This document shows positions 12,663 to 18,918 of a stretch of 18,918 nucleotides of DNA, one piece after another (the stretch's first letter is position 1; every line of letters begins with the position of its first letter). The position numbers and the translations under genes were made by a program. A model generated the notes under the pieces. That model saw only the letters and a program-made list of their open reading frames with translations. It was not told the origin of the DNA and made no database searches. The DNA is taken from positions 1-18,918 of the forward strand of contig JACMMK010000127.1 of the NCBI GenBank assembly GCA_014379045.1, in the 5' to 3' direction. This DNA is from Burkholderiales bacterium. GTDB lineage: Bacteria; Pseudomonadota; Gammaproteobacteria; Burkholderiales; CAIKXV01.

Positions 12663-13451
12663 ATGACTTCCCTGCCTGCAGCACCCGAGTCGCCGCCTCC
12701 TTTTCCAGCGCCGCAGCCGCCGGTTCGGCCGAGCGGTCGGGCGCCGGATGCATTGCGCGCGATCACGATCGAGCGCCATTTCACCCGCCACGCCGAAGGC
12801 TCGGTGCTGATCAGCGCTGGCGACACGCAGGTCATCTGCACCGCCAGCATCGAAGAAGGCGTGCCCGGATTCCTGAAGGGCAAAGGGCAGGGCTGGATGA
12901 CCGCCGAGTACGGCATGTTGCCGCGCTCGACGCATACGCGGATGGCGCGCGAAGCGGCGCGCGGCAAACAGTCCGGACGCACGCAGGAGATCCAGCGCCT
13001 GATCGGCCGTTCGCTGCGCGCGGCGATCGACCTGTCGGCGCTCGGCGAGCGCACGATCCAGATCGATTGCGACGTGATCCAGGCCGACGGGGGCACGCGC
13101 ACGGCCAGCATTACCGGCGCCTTCGTCGCCGTTCACGATGCGTTGTCGGGGTTGCGAGACCGGGGGCTGATCACTACGTTGCCGATTCGCGACCATGTCG
13201 CGGCGGTGTCGGTCGGCGTGTGGCAGGGCACGCCGGTGCTCGATCTCGACTACCTCGAAGATTCCGGCTGCGACACCGACATGAACGTCGTGATGAACGG
13301 AAGCCGCCGGTTTATCGAGGTGCAGGGCACGGCCGAGGGCGCGGCATTCTCGCGCGCCGAGATGGATGCGCTGCTGGGGCTTGCCGAGCGCGGCATCGCC
13401 GAGCTGGTCGCGCTGCAGAAACGCGCACTGGCCGCGGGCGGCTCCGGCTGA
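12663..13451 (+). CDS. rph: Ribonuclease PH
   Basis: RNase PH is a phosphate-dependent 3'-5' exonuclease that trims tRNA 3' ends. Conserved blocks are RPSGRAPDALR (22-32), FTRHAEGSVLISAGDTQVIC (40-59), MTAEYGMLPRSTHTR, GRTQEIQRLIGRSLR (105-119) and DCDVIQADGGTRTASITGA (135-153). VLDLDYLEDSGCDTDMNVVM and FIEVQGTAEGAAFSR follow. The 262-residue length exceeds the usual 238 or so because about 20 Pro/Ala-rich residues precede RPSGR, where most homologues start. No ATG or GTG lies nearer the core, so either the extension is real or a rare start codon is used. The stop TGA overlaps the ATG of rdgB by one base (TGATG), coupling the two. Confidence 0.96.
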   Translation: MTSLPAAPESPPPFPAPQPPVRPSGRAPDALRAITIERHFTRHAEGSVLISAGDTQVICTASIEEGVPGFLKGKGQGWMTAEYGMLPRSTHTRMAREAARGKQSGRTQEIQRLIGRSLRAAIDLSALGERTIQIDCDVIQADGGTRTASITGAFVAVHDALSGLRDRGLITTLPIRDHVAAVSVGVWQGTPVLDLDYLEDSGCDTDMNVVMNGSRRFIEVQGTAEGAAFSRAEMDALLGLAERGIAELVALQKRALAAGGSG

Positions 13452-14059
13452 TGCAGCGCGAGCGGCTGGTCATCGCGAGTCGAAACGCCGGCAAGCTGCG
13501 CGAGATTGATGCGATTCTCGCGCCGCTCGCGTTCGAGGTGATCCCGCAGGACGCGCTCGGCGTCGACGAGGCTCCGGAGCCACATCCGACGTTCATAGAG
13601 AATGCGCTCGCGAAGGCGCGGCATGCGGCAGCGGCGACCGGGTTGGCTGCGCTCGCCGACGATTCGGGCATCTGCGTCTATGCGCTCGCTGGTGCTCCGG
13701 GAGTGCACTCGGCGCGCTATGCCGGTGAGCCGAAATCGGACGCGCGCAACAACGCCCGGTTGATCGAGGCCCTGGCGGGCATCGTCGACCGGCGCGCGCA
13801 TTACTATTGCGTGATCGTCCTGGTGCGCAGCGTCGATGACCCGCAACCGCTGATCGGCGAGGGCATCTGGCGCGGCGAGGTCACGCGTGCGCCGCTGGGC
13901 GAAGGCGGCTTCGGCTACGATCCCTGGTTTATGCTGCCTGGCCTCGGGCTCACCGCCGCGCAGTTGCCGGCCGAGCAAAAGAACCGGGTCAGCCATCGTG
14001 CGCTCGCGCTGGCGCAGATCGCCGCGCGCGTGCAAGCTGGATGGCGGTCGGCGTGCTGA
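13451..14059 (+). CDS. rdgB: XTP/dITP pyrophosphatase RdgB (HAM1 family)
   Basis: This enzyme hydrolyses non-canonical purine triphosphates (dITP, XTP) to monophosphates, protecting DNA and RNA. The 202-residue length is normal. The start IASRNAGKLREI (8-19) contains the phosphate-binding Ser and Lys. TFIENALAKARHAA (47-60), LADDSGICVYALAGAPGVHSARYAG with the catalytic DD at 70-71, GGFGYDPWF and QKNRVSHRALAL are all present. The start at 13451 shares a base with the rph stop. The open frame runs back to 13067 within rph, but that part is a shadow. In many betaproteobacteria hemW comes next; here a NYN gene follows after 110 bases. Confidence 0.97.
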   Translation: MQRERLVIASRNAGKLREIDAILAPLAFEVIPQDALGVDEAPEPHPTFIENALAKARHAAAATGLAALADDSGICVYALAGAPGVHSARYAGEPKSDARNNARLIEALAGIVDRRAHYYCVIVLVRSVDDPQPLIGEGIWRGEVTRAPLGEGGFGYDPWFMLPGLGLTAAQLPAEQKNRVSHRALALAQIAARVQAGWRSAC

Positions 14060-14063
14060 CGCC

Positions 14064-14116
14064 GGTCGCGCCGCAACTGGCGCGACGCGTGGTCGCGACC
14101 TACCTGTCGTTGCGAC
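14064..14116 (+). promoter_or_regulatory. Mutually exclusive hairpins between rdgB and the NYN gene
   Basis: GTCGCGCC (14065-14072) can pair with GGCGCGAC (14079-14086). The CGCGAC part of the latter (14081-14086) can instead pair with GTCGCG at 14092-14097, which is itself part of the perfect palindrome GGTCGCGACC (14091-14100). A smaller GTCG/CGAC hairpin follows (14106-14116). There is no T-run, so this is not a standard terminator. It could be an end-of-transcript structure, an RNA leader, or just GC-rich sequence. Confidence 0.25.
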
Positions 14117-14169
14117 CCGGGCGTGACGCAGATCCCGCAACATAGCAATCAACGGAAGGACGGGCGTCG

Positions 14170-15156
14170 ATGGCGACCCAGACCGAAATCATCAACATGG
14201 CCGTGTTCTGCGATTTCGAGAACGTGGCGCTCGGCGTACGCGATGCGCGCTATGCCAAGTTCGACATCGACAAGGTGCTCGAACGTCTATTGCTGAAAGG
14301 CAGCATCGTCGTGCGCAAGGCGTATTGCGACTGGGAGCGCTACAAGGAGTTCAAGAAGTCGATGCACGAAGCCTCGTTCGAGCTGATCGAGATCCCGCAT
14401 GTACGGATGTCGGGCAAGAACTCGGCCGACATCCGGATGGTCGTCGACGCGCTCGACCTCTGCTACACGAAGGCGCACCTCGACACCTTCGTGTTGCTGA
14501 CCGGGGACTCGGATTTCTCGCCCCTGGTGGCGAAGCTGCGCGAGAACGCGAAGACAGTGATCGGCGTCGGCGTCAAGCAGTCGACCTCGGACCTGCTGAT
14601 CAACATCTGCGATGAATTCATCTACTACGACGATCTGGTACGCGAGCAGCCGCCGGCCCGACGGCGCGCACCGCGCAAGGCGGTCAAGAAAGCCGCGGCA
14701 CCGAAGTCGGTATCGAGCGCGAGTGCCGGCCTCGACAGCGGCGCGGCAGGCGCGGGGACGATGGCGGGATCGGACCTGGATGGCGAAGGTGCGGCCGGCA
14801 GCGCCGATCCGTTTCCGGTCAGCGAACCGACGCTGAGCGAGCCGCTGCCAGCCGTGTCGAGCGACGAGGGCTACAAGGCGTCGCTCGAGCTCGGCGACAA
14901 GGCGCAGCAGGGCATCGAGATGGTGCTCGCCACCGTCGAGGCGCTGGTCGCCGAACGCGGTGAAGAGGAACGCATCTGGGGTTCGATGGTCAAGCAGACG
15001 CTGAAGCGGCGCAATCCCGGATTCAACGAGTCGTACTACGGGTTCCGCTCGTTCAGCGAACTGCTCGAAGAGGCGCAGGCGCGGCGGCTGCTCGAACTGA
15101 CCCACGACGAGAAATCCGGCGGTTTCATCCTGCGCCTGATCCCGCACGAGGACTGA
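14170..15156 (+). CDS. NYN (PIN-like) domain protein with C-terminal OST-HTH/LOTUS domain, putative RNase
   Basis: A 328-residue protein. The N-terminal NYN domain (about 8-160, LabA/PIN-like) has the metal-binding acidic residues of the fold: D15 in VFCDFEN, D87 in NSADIRMVVDAL, and D113 and D115 in LTGDSDFSPLV. A basic linker with RRRAPRKAVKKAAAPK (about 164-179) and a low-complexity Ala/Gly/Ser region lead to a C-terminal OST-HTH/LOTUS-type domain (about 245-326). That domain has WGSMVKQTLKRRNPGFNESYYGFRSFSELLEEA and a final GGFILRL. The combination suggests a metal-dependent ribonuclease with an RNA-binding module; family members of this architecture occur widely in bacteria, mostly uncharacterised. 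The ATG is supported by GGAAGGA nine bases upstream. No target can be inferred. Confidence 0.9.
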   Translation: MATQTEIINMAVFCDFENVALGVRDARYAKFDIDKVLERLLLKGSIVVRKAYCDWERYKEFKKSMHEASFELIEIPHVRMSGKNSADIRMVVDALDLCYTKAHLDTFVLLTGDSDFSPLVAKLRENAKTVIGVGVKQSTSDLLINICDEFIYYDDLVREQPPARRRAPRKAVKKAAAPKSVSSASAGLDSGAAGAGTMAGSDLDGEGAAGSADPFPVSEPTLSEPLPAVSSDEGYKASLELGDKAQQGIEMVLATVEALVAERGEEERIWGSMVKQTLKRRNPGFNESYYGFRSFSELLEEAQARRLLELTHDEKSGGFILRLIPHED

Positions 15157-15194
15157 ACGCGCGCGCGTTGTTTTGCCAAAACGGGGACGGCACG

Positions 15195-16445
15195 ATGGAT
15201 CAGACGGACGCGGCAGAGACAACGAACGCGGGCAGCTTCCAGCCTTTCGCCGGCCTGCGGGTGATCGACCTCACGCGCGTGCTCGCCGGACCTTACTGCA
15301 GTTACCTGCTGGGTCTGCTCGGCGCCGACGTGATCAAGATCGAGCCGCCGGGACGCGGCGAGACGATTCGCCGGCGGTCGGGCGGCGATCCGGCGCTGAC
15401 CGCAGCGGGGGTCTCGGTCGCGTGGGCGACCCAGTCGGCGAACAAGCGCTGCATCACGCTCGATCTCGATCATCCGCGTGGTCAGGAGATCTTCCGAAAC
15501 CTCGCCGGCGCGGCGGATGTCGTCGTGGAGAATCTGCGCACCGGCTCGGCCGAGCGCCGTGGCATCGGCCACGCGCAGATCGCGGCAATCAATCCGAGGG
15601 TGATCTACTGCGCGATCACCGCCTATGGCGCCAACGGCCCCCGTGCGGCGCATCCGGCCTACGACAGCGTGATCCAGGCGGTTTCCGGGCTGATGAGCCT
15701 GACCGGTACGGCCGACAGCGGACCGCTGAAGGTCGGCCCGCCGGCGATCGACTACGTGACCGGCATGAACGCCGCACTCGCGGTGGTGTGCGCGCTGTTC
15801 GAGCGCACCCGCACCGGGCGCGGCCGCTACATCGACCTCGCGATGCTCGATTCGAACTTCGCGCTGATGGCCTCGGCGTTGACCGCGTTCGTCAACACCG
15901 GCCGGCAACCGGCGCGACCCGGCAACGACGCGGCAAGCCGGGCCCCGGCGTCGACCACCTATCGCGTGGCCGACGGCCTGTTCGCGATCGCGATCAATGA
16001 AGAACATCAATACGTGCATCTGTTCCAGGCGCTCGGGCTCGCGCACCTGCTCGACGACGCCCGCTACGCCACCCTTGCCGCGCGCAACGAGAACAAGGCG
16101 AGTCTGCGTGGCGCGTTGCAGCTCGTGTTCGAGACGGAGACGGCAGCGCACTGGGAACGGGTACTGAACGACGCCGGCGTGCCGGGCGGGCGTGTCAATT
16201 CGTTGGCTGAGGTGACGGCGCACCCGCAATTCGTCGCCCGCGCGCTGTTCCAGACGGTGACCGTGAGCGCCGGCGAGGCGAGCGCAGCGATGCAACTTCC
16301 GCTTGCGCCGTTCGCAGTCGATGGCGAGCGCGGGTCGATCCGCAGCGCGCCGCGTCCGGTCGGCGCCGATACCGAACAGGTGCTCGCCGAGATCGGCATC
16401 GATGCGGCGGAGATTTCGGCGCTACGCGCGAGCGGCACGATCTGA
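15195..16445 (+). CDS. CaiB/BaiF family CoA-transferase (class III)
   Basis: A 416-residue protein with the family opening FAGLRVIDLTRVLAGPYCSYLLGLLGADVIKIEPPGRGE (about 18-56). ADVVVENLRTGSAERRGIGH follows, then AITAYGANGPRAAHPAYDSVIQAVSGLMSLTG, whose D157 matches the catalytic Asp that forms the acyl intermediate. GRYIDLAMLDSNFALMASALTAFVNTG and GVPGGRVNSLAEVTAHPQF complete the two interlocked domains. It moves CoA between carboxylic acids; the acids (oxalate/formate, carnitine, succinyl/malate type) cannot be told. A TTG frame opens at 15168, but the ATG at 15195 with GGGGAC upstream is the better start. It follows the NYN gene by 38 bases. Its last 24 bases overlap gluQ on the other strand. 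Confidence 0.93.
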   Translation: MDQTDAAETTNAGSFQPFAGLRVIDLTRVLAGPYCSYLLGLLGADVIKIEPPGRGETIRRRSGGDPALTAAGVSVAWATQSANKRCITLDLDHPRGQEIFRNLAGAADVVVENLRTGSAERRGIGHAQIAAINPRVIYCAITAYGANGPRAAHPAYDSVIQAVSGLMSLTGTADSGPLKVGPPAIDYVTGMNAALAVVCALFERTRTGRGRYIDLAMLDSNFALMASALTAFVNTGRQPARPGNDAASRAPASTTYRVADGLFAIAINEEHQYVHLFQALGLAHLLDDARYATLAARNENKASLRGALQLVFETETAAHWERVLNDAGVPGGRVNSLAEVTAHPQFVARALFQTVTVSAGEASAAMQLPLAPFAVDGERGSIRSAPRPVGADTEQVLAEIGIDAAEISALRASGTI

Positions 16446-17357
16446 GGTCGACGCAGCCGTCGTCGCGTCGGGCAGCCAGTACCGCCGCAGGCGCGGCACC
16501 GATTCGATGCGCCAATTCTCGCGCGCATGCGTGAGCAGGTCACCCACCGATCCGGCTGCGCCGGGCGCAGGCGCCGGCTGGCCGAGAAACGCCAGCGCGC
16601 GCAGCAAGCAGGCCATGGCATCGCGGGCATCGACCGGCGCGGCGTGCGTCTGTTTCGACAGCTTCAGCCCCGCGCGATCGGTGGCTGCGGGCACATGCGC
16701 ATGGCGCGGTTCGGGCAGAGCGAGCCGTTGCCGAAGCCATGTCTGTCGCGGCGTCGAATCGAGGAGGTCGGCGCCGCGCACGATGTCGGTGATGCCCTGC
16801 GCCGCGTCGTCGACGACGACCGCGAGCTGATAGGCGAACACGCCGTCTGCGCGCAGCACGACGAAGTCGCCGAGGTCGCGCTGCAGGTGCTGCGCGATCC
16901 TTCCCTGCACGCGATCATCGAACGCGAGTTCGCGAGCGTCGACCCTGGCCCGCCAGGCACGTGCGCGACGACCCGCCGGCACGCCGTTGCGGCAGGTGCC
17001 CGGATACACCGGTCCGTCGATACCTTCGAGCGCGCGTGATGCGATCTCGGCGCGGGTACAGCCGCATCCGAATGCACTGCCCTCGGCGCGCAACCGATCG
17101 AGGGCGCTCCGATACCGGTCGATGCGCGCACTCTGATACACGACCTCCTCGTCCCAGCGCAGGCCGAACGCCTCGAGGGTATGCAGGATCGCGTCGGCCG
17201 CGCCGGGGACGTTGCGGGGTGCGTCGAGATCCTCGATGCGCACGACCCACGAGCCCCGCACCGCGCGCGCGTCGAGCCAGCTTGCGAGCGCGGCGACCAG
17301 CGAGCCGAAGTGCAACGGCCCGGTCGGCGATGGCGCAAAGCGGCCTCGATAGTTCAC
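16422..17357 (-). CDS. gluQ: Glutamyl-Q tRNA(Asp) synthetase
   Basis: GluQ activates glutamate and attaches it to the queuosine base at position 34 of tRNA-Asp. It is a truncated paralogue of GluRS without the anticodon-binding domain. From a GTG at 17357 it has 311 residues, close to E. coli GluQ. It shows RFAPSPTGPLHFGSLVAALASWL with the HIGH-like HFGS, VRIEDLDAPRNVPGAADAIL, and a zinc-site pattern with C98, C100, Y118 and C122. FAYQLAVVVDDAAQGITDIVRGADLLDSTPRQ and the KMSK-like KLSKQTHA (from 232) follow. An in-frame ATG at 17411 would add 18 residues without conservation, so I prefer the GTG, which places NYRGRFAPSP at the start as in relatives. It needs the product of the queE/queC pathway as substrate. 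Confidence 0.95.
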   Translation of the reverse strand: MNYRGRFAPSPTGPLHFGSLVAALASWLDARAVRGSWVVRIEDLDAPRNVPGAADAILHTLEAFGLRWDEEVVYQSARIDRYRSALDRLRAEGSAFGCGCTRAEIASRALEGIDGPVYPGTCRNGVPAGRRARAWRARVDARELAFDDRVQGRIAQHLQRDLGDFVVLRADGVFAYQLAVVVDDAAQGITDIVRGADLLDSTPRQTWLRQRLALPEPRHAHVPAATDRAGLKLSKQTHAAPVDARDAMACLLRALAFLGQPAPAPGAAGSVGDLLTHARENWRIESVPRLRRYWLPDATTAASTSDRAARA

Positions 17358-17525
17358 GCACCCATTGTGCCGCGAACGTTGCGGGCGCGCTCGGATGCTT
17401 GCCGGCTGCACGGCGCACGGTCGGTCAGTGCGTCGTCCGGGTAGCGTGCCGACAGAATTCCGGATAATGGCTGTCCGCCATCATCACGCCGATCATCGGC
17501 TGTCGTCGATGCGCGACCCTTCGCG

Positions 17526-18918
17526 ATGAATCCGCCGTTGCAGATCGAAGTACCGTATCGCGCCAGCGCGCTCGATCTCTTCGCCCCGGTGGCGGGCGAG
17601 CCATGGGCGATGCTGCTCGACAGTGGTTCGAGCCCTTCGCATCCGCTCGCGCGCTTCGACATCGTGGTCGCCGAGCCGGTCACGACGCTGATTACACGCG
17701 GGCAGATCACCGAGATCGAGCGTAGCGATGCCTCGGGCCGCGGCACCGCGCTCGATCTCGCTCAGGGCGATCCGTTCGCGCTGCTTCGGCGCGAGCTGGC
17801 ACGCGCCCGCCTGGACGCACCGCGATCGTCCGATGCACTGCCGTTCTGCGGCGGCGCCGTCGGTTACTTCGGCTACGATCTCGCGCGGCGGATCGAGCGG
17901 CTGCCGGTGATCGCCGACGATGACCGGCACTGGCCGGAACTCGCGCTCGGCATCTACCGCTGGGCGGCGGTGAGCGACCATCGTGCAGGTCGAAGCGTGC
18001 TGGTGTTCGACGGCGCGCACGATCCGGCGCAGGTCGCGCGCCTGCGCGAGCGCTTCAGCAGCGTGCCTGCGGTCGCGCCGGGTTCGGATACGGTGGCTGC
18101 GGCCACAGGGTCGGACACGTCGACTGTGCGCATCCACGACGTTGCATCCAACATGGGCGAGGCGCGCTACCGCGAAGCGTTCTCGCACATCGCGCGTCAC
18201 GTACGCGACGGCCGGGCCTACCAGGTGAATCTCGCGCAGCGTTTCAGCGCGCGCTTCGACGGCGATGCGACTGCGTTGTATCGCCAGTTGCGCGAGCGTG
18301 CGGCTGCACCCTGCGGCGCGTTCCTGCGCCTGCCTTTCGGCGAAGTCCTCTCGGTATCGCCCGAACGCTTCCTGCAGGTGCGCGAGGGACGCGTCGAGAC
18401 CCGCCCCATCAAAGGCACGCGCGCGCGCGCTGACGATGCGACTGCCGACGCACAGGCCGCAGCCGAACTCCTGGCGAGCGTGAAGGACCGCGCCGAGAAC
18501 GTGATGATCGTCGACCTGTTGCGCAACGATCTGGGACGTTGCTGTCGCATCGGCAGCGTGCGCGTGCCCAAGCTCTTCGCGCTCGAAAGTTTTCCCGCCG
18601 TGCATCACCTGGTCAGCATCATCACCGGCGAGCTCGGCCCCGGCCAGGATTCGATCGCGCTGCTGCGTGCGTGCTTCCCCGGAGGCTCGATCACCGGCGC
18701 GCCGAAGCTGAGCGCAATGCAGATCATCGAGGAACTGGAACCGCATCGGCGCGGGGTGTACTGCGGCGCGATCGGCTATCTGGGCTTCGACGGCGCGATG
18801 GATCTCAACGTTGCGATCCGGACCGCGACGCTGCGCGACGAGCGCGTCGACTTCTGGGCGGGCGGAGGCATCGTGGCCGACTCCGACGCCGGACTTGAAT
18901 ACGCCGAGACGCTCGCCA
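17526..18918 (+). CDS. pabB: Aminodeoxychorismate synthase component I PabB, 3' truncated by the window
   Basis: 464 codons are visible and the frame is still open at the right edge. PabB converts chorismate and ammonia to 4-amino-4-deoxychorismate for folate synthesis, with PabA supplying ammonia. The N-terminal domain has CGGAVGYFGYDLARRIE (108-124). The chorismate-binding domain has YQVNLAQRFSA, LSVSPERFLQV, RPIKGTRAR with the PabB-type Lys at 296 (TrpE proteins have PIAGT here), DRAENVMIVDLLRNDLGR (321-338) and HHLVSIITGEL. FPGGSITGAPKLSAMQIIEEL and GGGIVADSDAGLEYAETLA follow. The ATG at 17526 gives the usual short lead before the first domain. Some relatives carry a C-terminal PabC-like lyase; whether this one does lies outside the window. 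It diverges from gluQ across a gap of 168 bases, in which I see no convincing promoter. Confidence 0.96.
   Translation, partial: MNPPLQIEVPYRASALDLFAPVAGEPWAMLLDSGSSPSHPLARFDIVVAEPVTTLITRGQITEIERSDASGRGTALDLAQGDPFALLRRELARARLDAPRSSDALPFCGGAVGYFGYDLARRIERLPVIADDDRHWPELALGIYRWAAVSDHRAGRSVLVFDGAHDPAQVARLRERFSSVPAVAPGSDTVAAATGSDTSTVRIHDVASNMGEARYREAFSHIARHVRDGRAYQVNLAQRFSARFDGDATALYRQLRERAAAPCGAFLRLPFGEVLSVSPERFLQVREGRVETRPIKGTRARADDATADAQAAAELLASVKDRAENVMIVDLLRNDLGRCCRIGSVRVPKLFALESFPAVHHLVSIITGELGPGQDSIALLRACFPGGSITGAPKLSAMQIIEELEPHRRGVYCGAIGYLGFDGAMDLNVAIRTATLRDERVDFWAGGGIVADSDAGLEYAETLA

Noticed and set aside
12579..13196. Upstream extension of the yicC frame
   Set aside because: It runs opposite rph, and the conserved YicC start (SMTGYA) lies seven residues after the ATG at 12578.
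17493..18746. Long minus-strand open frame (417 codons) opposite pabB
   Set aside because: The plus strand encodes PabB with all its motifs. The minus frame has shadow composition and no recognisable motif.

Overview
This is a GC-rich proteobacterial chromosome segment, most likely from a betaproteobacterium. The main grounds are the short 68-residue omega subunit in a gmk-rpoZ-spoT block with yicC and rph-rdgB diverging beside it, and the cpoB-queE-queC-tRNA-Lys order that follows tol-pal in many beta- and gammaproteobacteria. The species is not identifiable by eye. No plasmid, phage, insertion sequence or CRISPR features are seen.

Layout. 1-3242 (+ strand): the 3' end of cpoB, queE, a 122-bp repeat holding a 41-codon open frame, queC, a YeeE/YedE-family transporter, then tRNA-Lys(TTT) with its own promoter. 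3394-5534 (- strand): a two-gene cassette of a type IV pilin-like protein and an unrecognised polytopic membrane protein, joined by a TTGA stop/start overlap. 5702-6376 (+): a small outer-membrane beta-barrel protein. 6498-12578 (- strand, transcribed right to left): yicC, a tandem pair of the same repeat, gmk, rpoZ, spoT, an EamA transporter and a TauE/SafE permease. 12663-16445 (+): rph, rdgB, a NYN/OST-HTH putative RNase and a CaiB/BaiF CoA-transferase. 16422-17357 (-): gluQ, overlapping the CoA-transferase tail to tail. 17526-end (+): pabB, cut by the window edge.

How the genes fit together. queE and queC make the 7-deazaguanine precursor of queuosine, and gluQ glutamylates queuosine in tRNA-Asp, so two stages of one tRNA-modification route lie 15 kb apart. 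gmk, rpoZ and spoT connect guanine nucleotide supply, RNA polymerase and (p)ppGpp. rph, yicC and the NYN protein are RNA-processing factors, and rdgB cleans the nucleotide pool.

The most unusual signal is the repeat (1148-1278 and 11370-11617). It has three copies at two unlinked loci, always in the same orientation relative to the gene downstream. Each copy is a nested palindrome of about 88 bp followed by a 34-bp linker that ends in GACGATGAG. That terminal motif contains the start codon of queC and of gmk, and the linker contains their Shine-Dalgarno sequences. Two of the copies keep an open 41-codon frame. In copy 1 this mini-cistron overlaps queE by ATGA at its start and queC by ATGA at its end. 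The third copy has a one-base deletion. I know of no named element like this; genome-wide and database searches, which I could not run, would decide whether it is new.
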